The position numbers and the translations under genes are program-made. A stretch of DNA of 64,000 nucleotides from Nocardia gamkensis NBRC 108242. GTDB taxonomy: Bacteria; Actinomycetota; Actinomycetes; Mycobacteriales; Mycobacteriaceae. The stretch is taken from NCBI RefSeq assembly GCF_001612985.1, contig NZ_BDBM01000020.1, forward strand, positions 81,175 through 145,174, given 5' to 3'. The notes beneath the pieces are model-generated. The model worked only from the letters and a program-made list of their open reading frames with translations. It did no database searches and was not told the origin of the DNA. Positions 8,419 to 17,621 of this stretch are shown one piece after another. How positions within the stretch are numbered: position 1 is the stretch's first letter; every line of letters begins with the position of its first letter.

Positions 8419-9693
8419 TCAGTCGTGCAAGGCGGTTCGCCGGGCGGCAGCCAGCGGATCGGCGTAGAGAACGCTCAGCGAGGTCACCACCGCGGCGTAT
8501 TCCTGCACTTTGCCGCCGAAACCGCTGATCCGGATGTCGGTGGGCGGCAAGGTCGAACCCTGGTTGAACGCCCGCGCCACGTGCGCGACCGCGGGGCGGT
8601 AGCCGGTGAAGGCCTGGCCGCCGAGGATCACCCGATCAGGGTTGAGCATGTCGCGCACCATCGCCACGGTGTGGCCGAGGATGGTGGCCCGCTCGGCGAG
8701 CAGTTCGCGCGCGGACTCCGATCCGGCCTCCGCGGCCCGGTACAGGTCGGCGATGGTCGAGCCCGCGGTGCCGTTGTGCGCCGGGATGATGCCGCGCCCG
8801 ACCGCCCTGGAATGCAGTGACCGATCACCGACGGTCACCTCCAAGCAGCCACGCCGTCCGCAGGTGCATTCCACGTCCGAACCCGTGGGCAGATGCGCGA
8901 TCGAGCCGGGACCGTTGCTCGGCGTGTGCACGCGGCCATCCAAGGTCACCGCGACACCCGCGGTCTCACGCACGTAGAAGTACAGGCTGCTGCCCCGCTC
9001 GAGGCGGGCCTGGTCCTTGGGCTCGCCGGTGGGCAGCAACAGCTCCGAGCCTGCCATCGCCTCCACGTGCGGCGCCACCGAGACGGGCAACTCCAGTACC
9101 TCGCCGAGGACCGAACCGACTTGCGCCCCACGCCATTCCAGCTTCGGATGATCGACGACGCCGGTCAGCGGGTCGACCCGGCCGCCGATCGCGACGCCTG
9201 CCCACAGCGCCTTGCGCCGGTGCCAGCGCTGCAGGAACGCCTTCGCGCTGCGCGCGACGGTGGTGGTGGCGAATTCCTGACCGGTCTGCGGGGTGGCGAT
9301 GGCCAGCCCACCGAGAATGCGGCCGCGCAGGTCGGCGGCGACGATCTTGGTGACCGCGGCGCCGATGTGGATACCGATGGTGAGGTAGGCGTCGTGGTCG
9401 ATTTCGAAGGGGACGCGGGGGCGCCCGACCGCACCGGAGGCCGTCAGGTCGGGGCGTTCCCGCAGCAGGCCGGCCGCGAGCAGCGCGGAGACCTGGCGGT
9501 TGACCGTGGCGATGCTCAAACCGGTTGTGCGCGCGGCGTTGTCGCGGGAAACGGGACCTCCGGTGGCGGCGCGCAGGACCGCGGCCGCCGGGTTGTCGGC
9601 GAGGCGCAGTTCGGGAGCGACAACCGGACGCTGAACGCGGGCACGGCCGTTGGCAACCCTGGAGACGGATCGTTCAAGGGTGGGAAGGGACAT
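8419..9693 (-). CDS. ROK-family transcriptional regulator
   Basis: This 424-aa protein has an N-terminal MarR-like winged helix (about residues 38-95, with R-x-x-G-L-S-I-A-T-V-N-R-Q-V recognition helix) fused to a sugar-kinase-like ROK domain. The ROK zinc motif C-x-C-G-x-x-G-C-L-E is near residue 270, with a G-I-H-I-G ATP-site segment near 125. ROK regulators of this NagC/XylR type usually repress sugar uptake or catabolism genes. No sugar genes are adjacent, so the target is not evident. The ATG at 9693 is followed by a good coding region; upstream DNA to 10035 is non-coding. Confidence 0.9.
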   Translation of the reverse strand: MSLPTLERSVSRVANGRARVQRPVVAPELRLADNPAAAVLRAATGGPVSRDNAARTTGLSIATVNRQVSALLAAGLLRERPDLTASGAVGRPRVPFEIDHDAYLTIGIHIGAAVTKIVAADLRGRILGGLAIATPQTGQEFATTTVARSAKAFLQRWHRRKALWAGVAIGGRVDPLTGVVDHPKLEWRGAQVGSVLGEVLELPVSVAPHVEAMAGSELLLPTGEPKDQARLERGSSLYFYVRETAGVAVTLDGRVHTPSNGPGSIAHLPTGSDVECTCGRRGCLEVTVGDRSLHSRAVGRGIIPAHNGTAGSTIADLYRAAEAGSESARELLAERATILGHTVAMVRDMLNPDRVILGGQAFTGYRPAVAHVARAFNQGSTLPPTDIRISGFGGKVQEYAAVVTSLSVLYADPLAAARRTALHD

Positions 9694-10035
9694 TGTGCGG
9701 ATCCTTGCTGAAGTCCCGTAATCGACGGGACATGCCTACATGGGCGGCGAGGCAGCAAATGAGCAGGAAAAACCGCTCAGCTGCAGCAAGAGAGGCGACA
9801 CAGTTCGCGTGTCAATGGCAGCCGCAGACCCAGCGCGGCGGTCACGTAAGTGACGCGCAGGAGGTTCGGTCGGCCGGCAGACATGTCATCAAAATTAACA
9901 CCGATTTCCGCGACGCACCAACCCTCGACGCGCCGTTGTGTGCACAGGCACATTGTTTGCGCAGGTCGCGGGCACGCGAAAAGACCCCGCTGCCCGGAGA
10001 GCTCCATGGGGGCGGGGTATTTTCGCGCGGAAGGA
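9694..10035. other. Intergenic region, 342 bp
   Basis: No gene is seen here. It holds the ROK promoter side (about 9694-9975), which is less GC-rich than its surroundings, and the terminator of the secreted-protein gene at 9976-10027. Confidence 0.6.
9976..10027 (-). terminator. Terminator of the 10036-10740 gene
   Basis: The arm GCGAAAAGACCCCGC at 9976 pairs with GCGGGGTATTTTTCGC at 10012-10027, with one bulge/mismatch and a 21-nt loop. It lies 9 bp after the minus-strand stop. Confidence 0.65.
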
Positions 10036-10740
10036 TTACTTCGGCGCGTTGAACGGCTGATTGATCGTCGTGAAGTACTGGATCGCGGCGCCGATCGCGA
10101 CCGGTGCGGTGACCAGCAGCTGGCCCGCGAGGGTGCCCAGGGCGCCGACGGCGATGATGCCGCCGAGGCAGCCGATGGCGGCGGCCGGGATGAACGCGCC
10201 GAACAGGCCGACGATCGCCGCGGAGGCGACGGTGGCGCCCGCGATGCCGCCGAGCACGCAACCGACCGCACCGCCCGCGATGCCGCCGACGAGCGTGCCG
10301 ATGGTCGCCCCGGCGGCGATCGTGCTGGTCAGGCGGGTCCAGGCGGCGACCTCACGGTCGTACTCGGTCTTCCACGGCGCCTTGTCCTCGTACGGCAGGG
10401 CGACCGGCTTGTAGACCGCGTGCTCCCGGTCGAACAGCGGTGTCAGCGTCGCGCTACGACCGGAAATCTCTGCGGCGATCGGGAATTCGAAGTCCTCCAG
10501 CTGAAACCGCAGCGGCTGCGCCGCGAGCACGGTACCGTTGGAGGCCTTCACTTGGAGCACCTCGTCCTCGACCGCGAGCGAACCCGCGTCGGTTTCGATG
10601 ATCGACTGGGTGTCCGTCGCGTACGCGGTGAAATTGATTGCGCTTTCGGCGCTTTCTTCCGCCGGCGCGGCACCGGATGTGCCCGCGGCCACTCCGGTCG
10701 CAATGGTCACCAGCGCCGCCGCCACGGCGAGTTTCCTCAT
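10036..10740 (-). CDS. Secreted or membrane protein of unknown function with Gly-zipper helices
   Basis: This 234-aa protein has a Sec signal peptide (about residues 1-26, ending S-G-A-A-P), a beta-rich middle part, and a C-terminal hydrophobic half with dense G-G-x-x-G-G-A and small-residue repeats that could pack as Gly-zipper hairpins. Two Cys lie inside that half. I chose the ATG at 10740 because AGGA is 7 bases upstream; ATG 10746 and TTG 10755 are alternatives. Similar Gly-rich exported proteins are common in Nocardia, but I know no function. It is monocistronic, with its own terminator. Confidence 0.8.
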   Translation of the reverse strand: MRKLAVAAALVTIATGVAAGTSGAAPAEESAESAINFTAYATDTQSIIETDAGSLAVEDEVLQVKASNGTVLAAQPLRFQLEDFEFPIAAEISGRSATLTPLFDREHAVYKPVALPYEDKAPWKTEYDREVAAWTRLTSTIAAGATIGTLVGGIAGGAVGCVLGGIAGATVASAAIVGLFGAFIPAAAIGCLGGIIAVGALGTLAGQLLVTAPVAIGAAIQYFTTINQPFNAPK

Positions 10741-10871
10741 CCTCATGTCCTGCAATCCCTCATCTCAGCTGGAGCCGTTCCAGGCAAAAGCATCAGGCAC
10801 CGGCTGTGTGAGAACGAGGAAAAAACGCAGGACGATTTCAAATCGGCAACCGGAGAGTTACAGTTGCCGTA

Positions 10872-11447
10872 CTACTTCGCTTTGGCCGCCGCTTTCGCCT
10901 GCTTCTTGAATTCCCTTACCTGTGCGAGAGATTCGGCGTCCGTCACGTCGGCAACCGATCGGCGCGAGCCCTCGTCGCCGTACGCGCCCGCCGCCGCGCG
11001 CCAGCCTTCCAACTGCACGCCCCGCTGCTTACCCAGCAGAGCCAGAAAGATCTTCGCCTTCTGCTCGCCGTAGCCGGGCAGATCCTTCAGGCGGCGCAGC
11101 ACCTCTTTCCCGTCCGGGTCGCCCGCCGTCCAGATGTTCTCCGCCTTGCCGTCGTAGTGCTCGATGACGTAGCGCGCCAATTCCTGCGCGCGCCGGGCCA
11201 TGGACCTGCCGTAGCGGTGGATCGCGGGCGGCGTCGCGGCGAGCTCCTCGAACTCCTGGGGGTCGGCCTCCGCGATGCGCTGGATGTCGAAGCCACCCAT
11301 CCGGTCGGCGATCTTCTTCGGGCCGCGGAAAGCGTGCTCCATCGGGTACTGCTGGTCCAGGAGCATGCCGAGCAGGGTGGCGAAGTGGTCCTCGGTCAGT
11401 AGCTTGTCCGCCTCGGCGTCCTGCGCCAGGCATAGCGTGCGAGTCAT
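10872..11447 (-). CDS. HhH-GPD family base-excision repair protein
   Basis: This 191-aa protein resembles the actinobacterial HhH-GPD-type base excision DNA repair proteins. The helix-hairpin-helix is seen as L-K-D-L-P-G-Y-G-E-Q-K-A-K near residue 120. The catalytic Lys/Asp of the classical HhH-GPD glycosylases is not clearly in place, so its glycosylase activity is uncertain. The C-terminus is Lys/Ala-rich, suggesting non-specific DNA contact. It is divergent from the methyltransferase gene and stands alone. Confidence 0.87.
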   Translation of the reverse strand: MTRTLCLAQDAEADKLLTEDHFATLLGMLLDQQYPMEHAFRGPKKIADRMGGFDIQRIAEADPQEFEELAATPPAIHRYGRSMARRAQELARYVIEHYDGKAENIWTAGDPDGKEVLRRLKDLPGYGEQKAKIFLALLGKQRGVQLEGWRAAAGAYGDEGSRRSVADVTDAESLAQVREFKKQAKAAAKAK

Positions 11448-11602
11448 CGCCTACCTCCTGCTCGGTGTGCTGGGGACGGGTCGATCATCTCACCGGCGCC
11501 GACGAGGCGGGACGCCGCGGGTCGTCGCCGACCGAGATGGAGAGTGACTCACCTCACATTGCCTACGCGCGGGTAGATGACCTGCCGCGTAGGCTCCAGA
11601 CC

Positions 11603-12472
11603 ATGCCTCAGATGACGGCGACACCGACCAAGACGACGGCAACGGCCAGGGATGGACACGGGCCCATGAACACCTACGCATTGCGCCCCGACCGGTTCGA
11701 CCGAGCAGGCCAGGACCAACTCGTAGACGTGCGCGACCTACAGGCCGCGCTGCCCGGTATCCGCCGCTTGCGTAGCTGGGCGCATGAAGCGCTCGCGCTG
11801 CGGCCCGGCGAGCACGCCCTGGACATCGGCTCCGGCAGCGGGACCGAGGTCGTCACCTTCGCCGAAGCGGTGGGCCCGGACGGCAGCGCGGTCGGGATCG
11901 AGCCCGACCCGCATCTGCTCGCCTCCGCCGAGCGCCGCGCCGCCGAGGCCGGCTCGACCGCCAAATTCCACTCCGGGGACGCGTACGGCGTGCCGTTCGG
12001 CGCGGAGAGCTTCGACGCCGTCCTGTGCGAACGAGTCTTCCAGCACCTGACCGCGCCCGCCCGCGCGGCCAACGAGATCGCGCGCGTGCTCCGCCCGGGT
12101 GGACGCGTCGTCGTGGTGGACAGCGACTGGGGAACGGCGATCATGCACCCCGGTGACCGGCAGGTCGTCCGGGAGGTGATCGACACCCTCGTGTCGGCCA
12201 CCACCAATCCGTTGTCCGGCCGTCGGCTCCCCGGCCTGCTCACCAAGGCGGGCCTGGTGGTCGACGACATCGGTTCGCATGCCTTGGTGCAGGACCGCAG
12301 CGTGGGCGCGGGATCGTTGGTGACCAGGGTCTCGGCGATGGCGGTCGCGCGCGGCGCGATCACCGAGGCGCAGCGCGAACAGCTGCTCACCGACCTGGAG
12401 GCGGGCGCGGCCAACGGCGACATCCACCTCTCGGTCACCATGTTCGCCGTCCTCGCGCACAAGCCGCACTGA
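11603..12472 (+). CDS. Class I SAM-dependent methyltransferase
   Basis: This 289-aa methyltransferase has motif I A-L-D-I-G-S-G-S-G-T-E near residue 70, motif II acidic loop G-I-E-P-D-P, and the post-motif region L-R-P-G-G-R-V-V-V-V-D. The family (Methyltransf_11/UbiE-like) methylates small molecules; the substrate is unknown. The ATG at 11603 gives the usual short N-terminus; ATG 11666 is an alternative. Only 8 bp separate it from the SRPBCC gene, so they likely form an operon. Confidence 0.85.
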   Translation: MPQMTATPTKTTATARDGHGPMNTYALRPDRFDRAGQDQLVDVRDLQAALPGIRRLRSWAHEALALRPGEHALDIGSGSGTEVVTFAEAVGPDGSAVGIEPDPHLLASAERRAAEAGSTAKFHSGDAYGVPFGAESFDAVLCERVFQHLTAPARAANEIARVLRPGGRVVVVDSDWGTAIMHPGDRQVVREVIDTLVSATTNPLSGRRLPGLLTKAGLVVDDIGSHALVQDRSVGAGSLVTRVSAMAVARGAITEAQREQLLTDLEAGAANGDIHLSVTMFAVLAHKPH

Positions 12473-12480
12473 CCCGGCCG

Positions 12481-12921
12481 ATGGCCGTCGACGTGCTCAC
12501 CGACGTCGTGATCGACCGCTCGCGCGAGCTGGTCGCGGCGTACGCGGCCGATCCGGCGCACGCTCCGGCCTGGTATTCGCGCATCCATGGCGTCACCTGG
12601 GAAACCGAGCCGCCGCTGGGCGTCGGCTCGCGCATGGCGTTCGTCGCGCACTTCCTCGGCAACAAACTGACCTACACCTATGAGGTGGTCGCCTACGAGC
12701 CCGGCACACGGCTGGTGATGCGCACCGCGCAGGGGCCGTTTCCGATGGAGACGACGTACACCTGGGCGGACACGCCGGAGGGCGGCACCCGTATGACGCT
12801 GCGCAACCGCGGCGAGCCGAGCGGATTCGGGAAACTCGCCGCGCCGGTCCTGGAAGCGGCGATCCGGCGGGCGAACCGGGGAGATCTGGCGCGGCTCAAG
12901 GAACTGTTGGAGACCGGGTAG
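12481..12921 (+). CDS. SRPBCC-family protein
   Basis: This 146-aa START/Bet v1-like (polyketide_cyc2) protein has a start D-V-x-I-D-R-S, a W-x-x-E-P-P-L turn near residue 42 and a G-G-T-R-M-T strand near 102. The fold binds hydrophobic ligands or catalyses cyclisation or hydrolysis. It probably shares a transcript with the methyltransferase directly upstream, so it may bind that enzyme's substrate; this is inference from context only. Confidence 0.85.
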   Translation: MAVDVLTDVVIDRSRELVAAYAADPAHAPAWYSRIHGVTWETEPPLGVGSRMAFVAHFLGNKLTYTYEVVAYEPGTRLVMRTAQGPFPMETTYTWADTPEGGTRMTLRNRGEPSGFGKLAAPVLEAAIRRANRGDLARLKELLETG

Positions 12922-12977
12922 ACGGCTGCCTCACCGTGTCCCGCCTCTGTCGGCGTCGGATCGAGCGCACAACGGGA

Positions 12978-13007
12978 ATCGCCCGGCACGAATCCGTGCC
13001 GGGCGAT
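12978..13007. terminator. Bidirectional terminator, perfect 13-bp stem
   Basis: ATCGCCCGGCACG and CGTGCCGGGCGAT form a perfect stem with the 4-nt loop AATC, between the convergent SRPBCC and aminotransferase genes. Confidence 0.8.
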
Positions 13008-13028
13008 CACTGTGTTCTCGATCCGTCG

Positions 13029-14318
13029 CTACTTGCCGAGCAGCTTCTCGGTGGCCGCCAGCAGCACGCAGGTGGCCAAGCCGTCCATCGCCTTCTCCAG
13101 CTCGGGCAGCTTCGGGAAGCTCGGGGCGATCCGGATGTTCTTGTCCTCCGGGTCGTTCTTGTACGGGAAGGCCGAACCGGCCGCCGTGAGCGCGATACCC
13201 GCCTCCTTCGCGAGCGCGATCACCCGCGCCGCGGTGCCCTCCAGCACGTCCAGGCTGATGAAGTAGCCGCCCTTGGGCTCGGTCCAGGACGCCACCTTGG
13301 ACGCGCCCAAGCGGTCCTCGAGCACCTTCAGCACCAGGGCGAACTTCGGTTCCAGGATGGCGCGGTGCTTCTGCATGTGCGCGCGCACGCCGTCGGCGTC
13401 GCCGAAGAAGCGCAGGTGACGCAGTTGATTGATCTTGTCAGGGCCGATGCTCTTCTTCGCGGCGTGGCTCAGGTACCAGTCCAGGTTCGCCGTGGAACCG
13501 CCGAGGAAGCTCACGCCCGCGCCGGCGAAGGTGATCTTCGAAGTGGAGGCGAACACCAACGGGCGGTTCGGATTTCCGGCGGCGGCGGCCAGTCCGAGCA
13601 CGTCGATCACCGGTGCGGCGGTGTCGGTGAGCGGGTGCACCGCGTACGCGTTGTCCCAGAACAGCCGGAAGTCGGGCGCTGCCGCCGGCATCGAGACCAA
13701 TTCGCGGACAACGTCTTCGGAGAACACCACGCCGGTCGGGTTGGCGTAGTTCGGCACTGCCCACAGACCCTTGATCTGCGGGTCCTTCGCCAGCAGCTCG
13801 GCGATGGCGTGGGTGTCCGGGCCGTCGTGGCGCATCGGGATCGGGATCATCTCGAAGCCGAGCGCCTCGGTGATCGCGAAGTGCCGGTCGTAACCGGGGG
13901 CCGGGCACAGGAACTTCAGGGTGTCCTCGGCGGCCCAGCGACGCTCGGAATCATTGGTGCCGTACAGCATCGCGTAGGTGATCACGTCGTGCATCAGCTC
14001 GAGGCTGGCGTTGTTGCCCGCGAGCAGATTGTCCACCGGGATGTTCAGCAGCTCGCCGAAGATCGCGCGCAACTCCGGGAGACCGTGCAGGCCACCGTAG
14101 TTGCGGCAGTCGGTGCCCGCGCCGTCGCGGAAATCGCCCTCGCCGGGCAGGTGCAGCAGGGCGGCGGACAGGTCGAGTTGCTCCGGCGAAGGTTTTCCCC
14201 GGGTCAGGTCCAGCGTGAGCTTCTCGGTCTTGAGCGTCGCGTAGTTCGCGGTCTGGGTGTCGTGCTCGAGCACGAGCTCCTCATGGCTCATCAAACCGAT
14301 CTGCGTTTGCCGGGGCAT
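13029..14318 (-). CDS. aspC: Aspartate aminotransferase, MocR-like class (Rv3722c/AspT type)
   Basis: This 429-aa PLP enzyme is of the Aminotran_MocR type (PF12897), which in Mycobacterium tuberculosis (Rv3722c) and Corynebacterium (AspT) is the main aspartate aminotransferase, moving the amino group between glutamate and oxaloacetate. The PLP lysine lies in S-T-S-K-I-T-F-A-G (about residue 258), with N-Y-A-N-P-T-G upstream and the R-I-A-P-S-F substrate arginine near 401. The length matches the family (about 430). The gene is followed upstream by SRP RNA and tRNA-Ser, as in mycobacteria, which supports orthology. ATG 14318 is used; ATG 14291 is possible. Confidence 0.9.
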   Translation of the reverse strand: MPRQTQIGLMSHEELVLEHDTQTANYATLKTEKLTLDLTRGKPSPEQLDLSAALLHLPGEGDFRDGAGTDCRNYGGLHGLPELRAIFGELLNIPVDNLLAGNNASLELMHDVITYAMLYGTNDSERRWAAEDTLKFLCPAPGYDRHFAITEALGFEMIPIPMRHDGPDTHAIAELLAKDPQIKGLWAVPNYANPTGVVFSEDVVRELVSMPAAAPDFRLFWDNAYAVHPLTDTAAPVIDVLGLAAAAGNPNRPLVFASTSKITFAGAGVSFLGGSTANLDWYLSHAAKKSIGPDKINQLRHLRFFGDADGVRAHMQKHRAILEPKFALVLKVLEDRLGASKVASWTEPKGGYFISLDVLEGTAARVIALAKEAGIALTAAGSAFPYKNDPEDKNIRIAPSFPKLPELEKAMDGLATCVLLAATEKLLGK

Positions 14319-14563
14319 CCTGGACAGCCTTTCAAGCAGCTAGGGGACGATGGTCTGGCCGGACCGATGGGCGGCGACCGAACAGTTGTCCATGCAGACG
14401 CACATGCATCCGCGGACGGTGTTCACGTTACCCGTGTGATGCCCGGAATTGGAGGCGTTATCCGCCGACGGACGAGGTTCGCCCGGAACCCGGGCCACGC
14501 CCAGTCCGCATCGATCGAGCGAAGGCTCGGCAACCGCGCGTACGCCGCGCGAGCCGCAAGATA

Positions 14564-14655
14564 GGGGACCCCGCGCACCCGGCAGAGCCCGTTGACCCTT
14601 GCTGCCTTCCGGCCCTGGGGGAGTTCACAGGATGCGCGCCGCGCGGGATCCGTCG
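14564..14655 (-). ncRNA. ffs: Signal recognition particle RNA (4.5S type)
   Basis: The minus strand carries the universal SRP core CAGGGCCGGAAGGCAGCA (centred near 14605). The ends close in an 11-bp helix, GGATCCCGCGC (from 14651) with GCGCGGGGTCC (to 14566), giving a hairpin of about 90 nt as in 4.5S RNA. Exact mature ends are estimated. The RNA works with Ffh in co-translational membrane targeting. Its place between the aspartate aminotransferase and a tRNA-Ser gene matches mycobacterial order. Confidence 0.9.
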
Positions 14656-14782
14656 GCCAGTGTAGCGCCTCCGGTCCGCAACACCACCCTCCGGGTCCAT
14701 CACCCCGCCCGATCAGGTATTTCATCCCCCTCCCCCCACCCTGTTTGGCGACAGACGGGGGGCTACCGGTATGCTGCTCCAC

Positions 14783-14870
14783 GGAGGATTCGCCTAGTGG
14801 CCTATGGCGCTCGCCTGGAACGCGGGTTGGGTTAACGCCCTCAGGGGTTCAAATCCCCTATCCTCCGCCA
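14783..14870 (+). tRNA. tRNA-Ser(GGA)
   Basis: This is a class II tRNA of 88 nt with an encoded CCA end (14868-14870). The acceptor stem GGAGGAT pairs with ATCCTCC, the anticodon loop reads C-T-G-G-A-A-C, giving GGA, and a long variable arm and the T loop GGTTCAAATCC are present. Confidence 0.95.
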
Positions 14871-14916
14871 CGAAAGGCCGGGTCGGACGCTTGATCGCGT
14901 CCGGACCGGCCTTTCG
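14871..14916 (+). terminator. Terminator after tRNA-Ser(GGA)
   Basis: CGAAAGGCCGG at 14871 pairs with CCGGCCTTTCG ending at 14916, and GGACGC with GCGTCC extends the stem inside. It starts directly at the tRNA 3' end. Confidence 0.75.
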
Positions 14917-15140
14917 CATGAGATACGCCAGCTCGGCGGCGACCGGGCTCGACGGTGACGTGGGCCACTATCCTCCACGCGAGAATCGCTTCGCCGGAGG
15001 CGTTCGCCGTTCGATGGCTACGGGTTCGCGGCGCGGCAGGTCCCCAGAAGCCGAGACGTGCGGGCCGACCCACGGCGTCCGGCAGCGGGGCGAGGCCCCG
15101 TTCGTCCGATCTAGGCTGTGCGACTTCCCATTCCGATGGA

Positions 15141-15791
15141 ATGATCGTCCCCGTGACTCAGTGGCTCCCGCTCTTCGGTTCCCTTATCGTCGCCATGGCG
15201 GCATTGGTCGGCGTGCTGGTCAACAACCGCACGAACCGGGCAGCGCTCACCGCCGCGGACGAGCGCAACCGCGTCACCCTGGACGCGGCGCAGCGCAGCG
15301 TGGAGTCGACCAACGCGGCGGCCGAGCGGCGCGAGCACGACAAATGGCGGCGGGAGTCGGTGCTCACCGCGGTGTCGTCGGTGCTGGCCATCTCGAGCGA
15401 CGTGCGCCAGCAGTTGTTGCGCTGCGAACGCTGGGAGGCCGACGAGCTGGATCGGGTGGACGAGGAGATCCGGCAGATCATCACCGGCTCGCGAGGTTTC
15501 ATCAGCAGTTTGCGCGTCGTAGCGCATCGCAAGATCCCCAATCGCTGCGAGGACCTGATGCGGACGCTCACCGCGGCGCTGAACATCAGTTTGCAGCGCC
15601 GCAGGATCGAGCTCGACGGCGAGGCCGTCGCCGAGGAGATCACCGAGATCCAGGCGCTGTGGTCGCGGGCGATCGAGAACACCGTCGAGGAGGAACGCTC
15701 GGTCATCAACGCCACCCGGCTGGAACTGGAGATCAAGATCTCCGCCGAGGTCCACCAAGCCGCACCCCAGCCCGCCCTCGTCCGTTCTTGA
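15141..15791 (+). CDS. Small membrane-anchored coiled-coil protein, unknown function
   Basis: This 216-aa protein has one N-terminal membrane helix (about residues 10-27), then a long, highly charged helical region (about 30-200) rich in Arg, Glu and Ala that probably forms coiled coil in the cytoplasm. I see no catalytic motif. ATG 15141 and GTG 15153 are both possible starts; the open frame continues upstream but loses coding character. It converges on the WS/DGAT gene. Confidence 0.75.
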   Translation: MIVPVTQWLPLFGSLIVAMAALVGVLVNNRTNRAALTAADERNRVTLDAAQRSVESTNAAAERREHDKWRRESVLTAVSSVLAISSDVRQQLLRCERWEADELDRVDEEIRQIITGSRGFISSLRVVAHRKIPNRCEDLMRTLTAALNISLQRRRIELDGEAVAEEITEIQALWSRAIENTVEEERSVINATRLELEIKISAEVHQAAPQPALVRS

Positions 15792-15809
15792 CCCGCGGGC
15801 GTGCGATCG

Positions 15810-17465
15810 TCACGCCGGGGCGGAGTCGAGCCGGGCGCGGTGTACTTCCAGCAGCGCGGCGCGGAGGTGAGCGGCGTAGGCGTCGAGATCCGGTAGGACC
15901 GCCTGGTCGGCGTGCAGGGAGATGGTGATGGTGTCGCCGAGGCCGTGGACCCCGTGGGTGAGGTGCATGACCGAGCCGAGTGCGGGGAACCCGGCCGTGA
16001 AGCGCACCTCCCCGCCGCCGAAGGACAGGTCGGCCGGTCCGCGGTCGACACTGGAGACGACCGTGTGCCCCGCTATCGAGTCGGGAACGGTGTCGAGGGA
16101 GTAGCGGTCCACGTCCCGGCGCAGCACCGGGGCGGGGACTGTCGCGGTGACCCGGTCCTGCGCCGACAGCAGCGGATGCCGTGCGCGGACGCGCCGGTCG
16201 GCGAGCGCGGCGGCGATCTTGTCGGCGCGCAGGCCCGGATCGGGTTCGTCGATGAAGAGATCGACGCCGAGGCTGCGATAGTTGTTGCGGGGGCGGTCGA
16301 CCTCGGGAAGGGCCATCGGGACCTGCGCACCGAGACGCTCCACCGGCTCGCCCCGGTCGGCCAGGTAGCGGGCGAGCGCCAGCGACACCGCGGTCAAGAC
16401 GACGACCGTGACGGTACGACCGGGCACCCGCAGATCTTCCGCCGGGAACACCAGCATCCGAACTTCGTGCCGCGAGATCCCCTGTGTCGTGGTCCGATTC
16501 AGCGCGCTCGGCGGGTAACCCTGTCCGGGCGGCGGCAATTCGCCCGCCTCGGTCAACTCCGCCAGCCGCTGCTGGGCTCGAAACGCCTGGTAGCCACGCA
16601 CCGCCGTCGCGGCAATCCGAACCGGCACGCGCAGCAGACCGACCGCCGAATCGATCAGCACACCGATCGGCAACACGCTTCCCGACACCGCATCACCGAT
16701 CGTCCGCCCACGCACTACCACCGAGCCGACGCGCGCTCCCGCGGACGACACGCTCGCCGACACTGCGTCACCGATCGTCCGCCCACGGGCCCCCTCCGCC
16801 CAGCCGACCCCCTGGGAATCAGCGAGCACCTTTTGCGTGGAAACGTCCAGCGACGATCGATCACTCGGCGTGCTCCGAGCCTCGCCGACCGAACTGCCGG
16901 CACCTGCGGCCTCGGTACCGCCGTCGCCTCCGGTCCGCACCCCACCAGGCGCGGGCAACCGTGTTCGGCCTTCGTCCCCCGCCGCGCGATTCTCCATCGC
17001 GCCGAACAGCGCGCGCCCGATCGCCGAGGCCCGTCGCCCATCGGCCAGCGCATGGGACATCTGGAGCACCACCACCAGCGCGGGCTCGCCTTCCTGCCCT
17101 GGCGCGTCGTCGATCGCGCGGAAGACGTGCAGCCGCCACGGGTGCACGGCGGCATCGACGCCGGTGCCGAGCAGCTCGCCGAGCACGTGCAGCAGGTGCG
17201 ACCAATTACGCTCCGCCAGTTCGTGTTCCACGAATTGCTCGGCAGCGAATTCACATCGCGTCCAGAACGGGTAATCGACGTCGGCGGGCAGTTCGCGCAG
17301 CCGGACCCGGAGGTCCGCGATCCGCGCGCTCCGTTCGGCGATCGCGGCGCGCAGTTCCTCGGTGGGCCGTCCGCGGTCGGCGAAGCAATACAGCAGAAAA
17401 AGGTCGTTGCGCGTCCGTTCGGACAGCCAATACATCGTCGCGTCCTGCGGTGCCATGGCGCTCAC
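15810..17465 (-). CDS. WS/DGAT-family acyltransferase
   Basis: This 551-aa member of the wax ester synthase/diacylglycerol acyltransferase family makes storage triacylglycerol or wax esters from acyl-CoA. The catalytic H-x-x-x-D-G is present as H-A-L-A-D-G near residue 137, and the C-terminal DUF1298 part has a H-L-T-H-G-V-H-G-L-G-D segment near 510. Between the two halves (about 160-285) is a long low-complexity insertion that contains a duplicated 25-residue unit. The start is the GTG/ATG cluster at 17465. It is divergent from qcrB. Confidence 0.85.
   Translation of the reverse strand: MSAMAPQDATMYWLSERTRNDLFLLYCFADRGRPTEELRAAIAERSARIADLRVRLRELPADVDYPFWTRCEFAAEQFVEHELAERNWSHLLHVLGELLGTGVDAAVHPWRLHVFRAIDDAPGQEGEPALVVVLQMSHALADGRRASAIGRALFGAMENRAAGDEGRTRLPAPGGVRTGGDGGTEAAGAGSSVGEARSTPSDRSSLDVSTQKVLADSQGVGWAEGARGRTIGDAVSASVSSAGARVGSVVVRGRTIGDAVSGSVLPIGVLIDSAVGLLRVPVRIAATAVRGYQAFRAQQRLAELTEAGELPPPGQGYPPSALNRTTTQGISRHEVRMLVFPAEDLRVPGRTVTVVVLTAVSLALARYLADRGEPVERLGAQVPMALPEVDRPRNNYRSLGVDLFIDEPDPGLRADKIAAALADRRVRARHPLLSAQDRVTATVPAPVLRRDVDRYSLDTVPDSIAGHTVVSSVDRGPADLSFGGGEVRFTAGFPALGSVMHLTHGVHGLGDTITISLHADQAVLPDLDAYAAHLRAALLEVHRARLDSAPA
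16674..16787. repeat. 75-bp in-frame tandem duplication inside the WS/DGAT gene
   Basis: The segment ending CCGATCGTCCGCCCACG occurs at 16696-16712 and again at 16771-16787, exactly 75 bp apart, with near-identical sequence for about 20 bp before it. On the minus strand this repeats G-R-T-I-G-D-A-V-S-x-S-V. The duplication keeps the frame. Confidence 0.8.
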
Positions 17466-17621
17466 AAGTAAAACGATATCGACTCGGATCGAACGGCGCC
17501 CCGCGATCCGGACAAATGTGAATGATCTTGTTCCACAATTCTTCCGGAGAACCCCATCGATTCCGGCAGACAGCTCTGCTACCGTCTGTAGTAGGAACGG
17601 ATACCACTCACCCAGGGCGGG

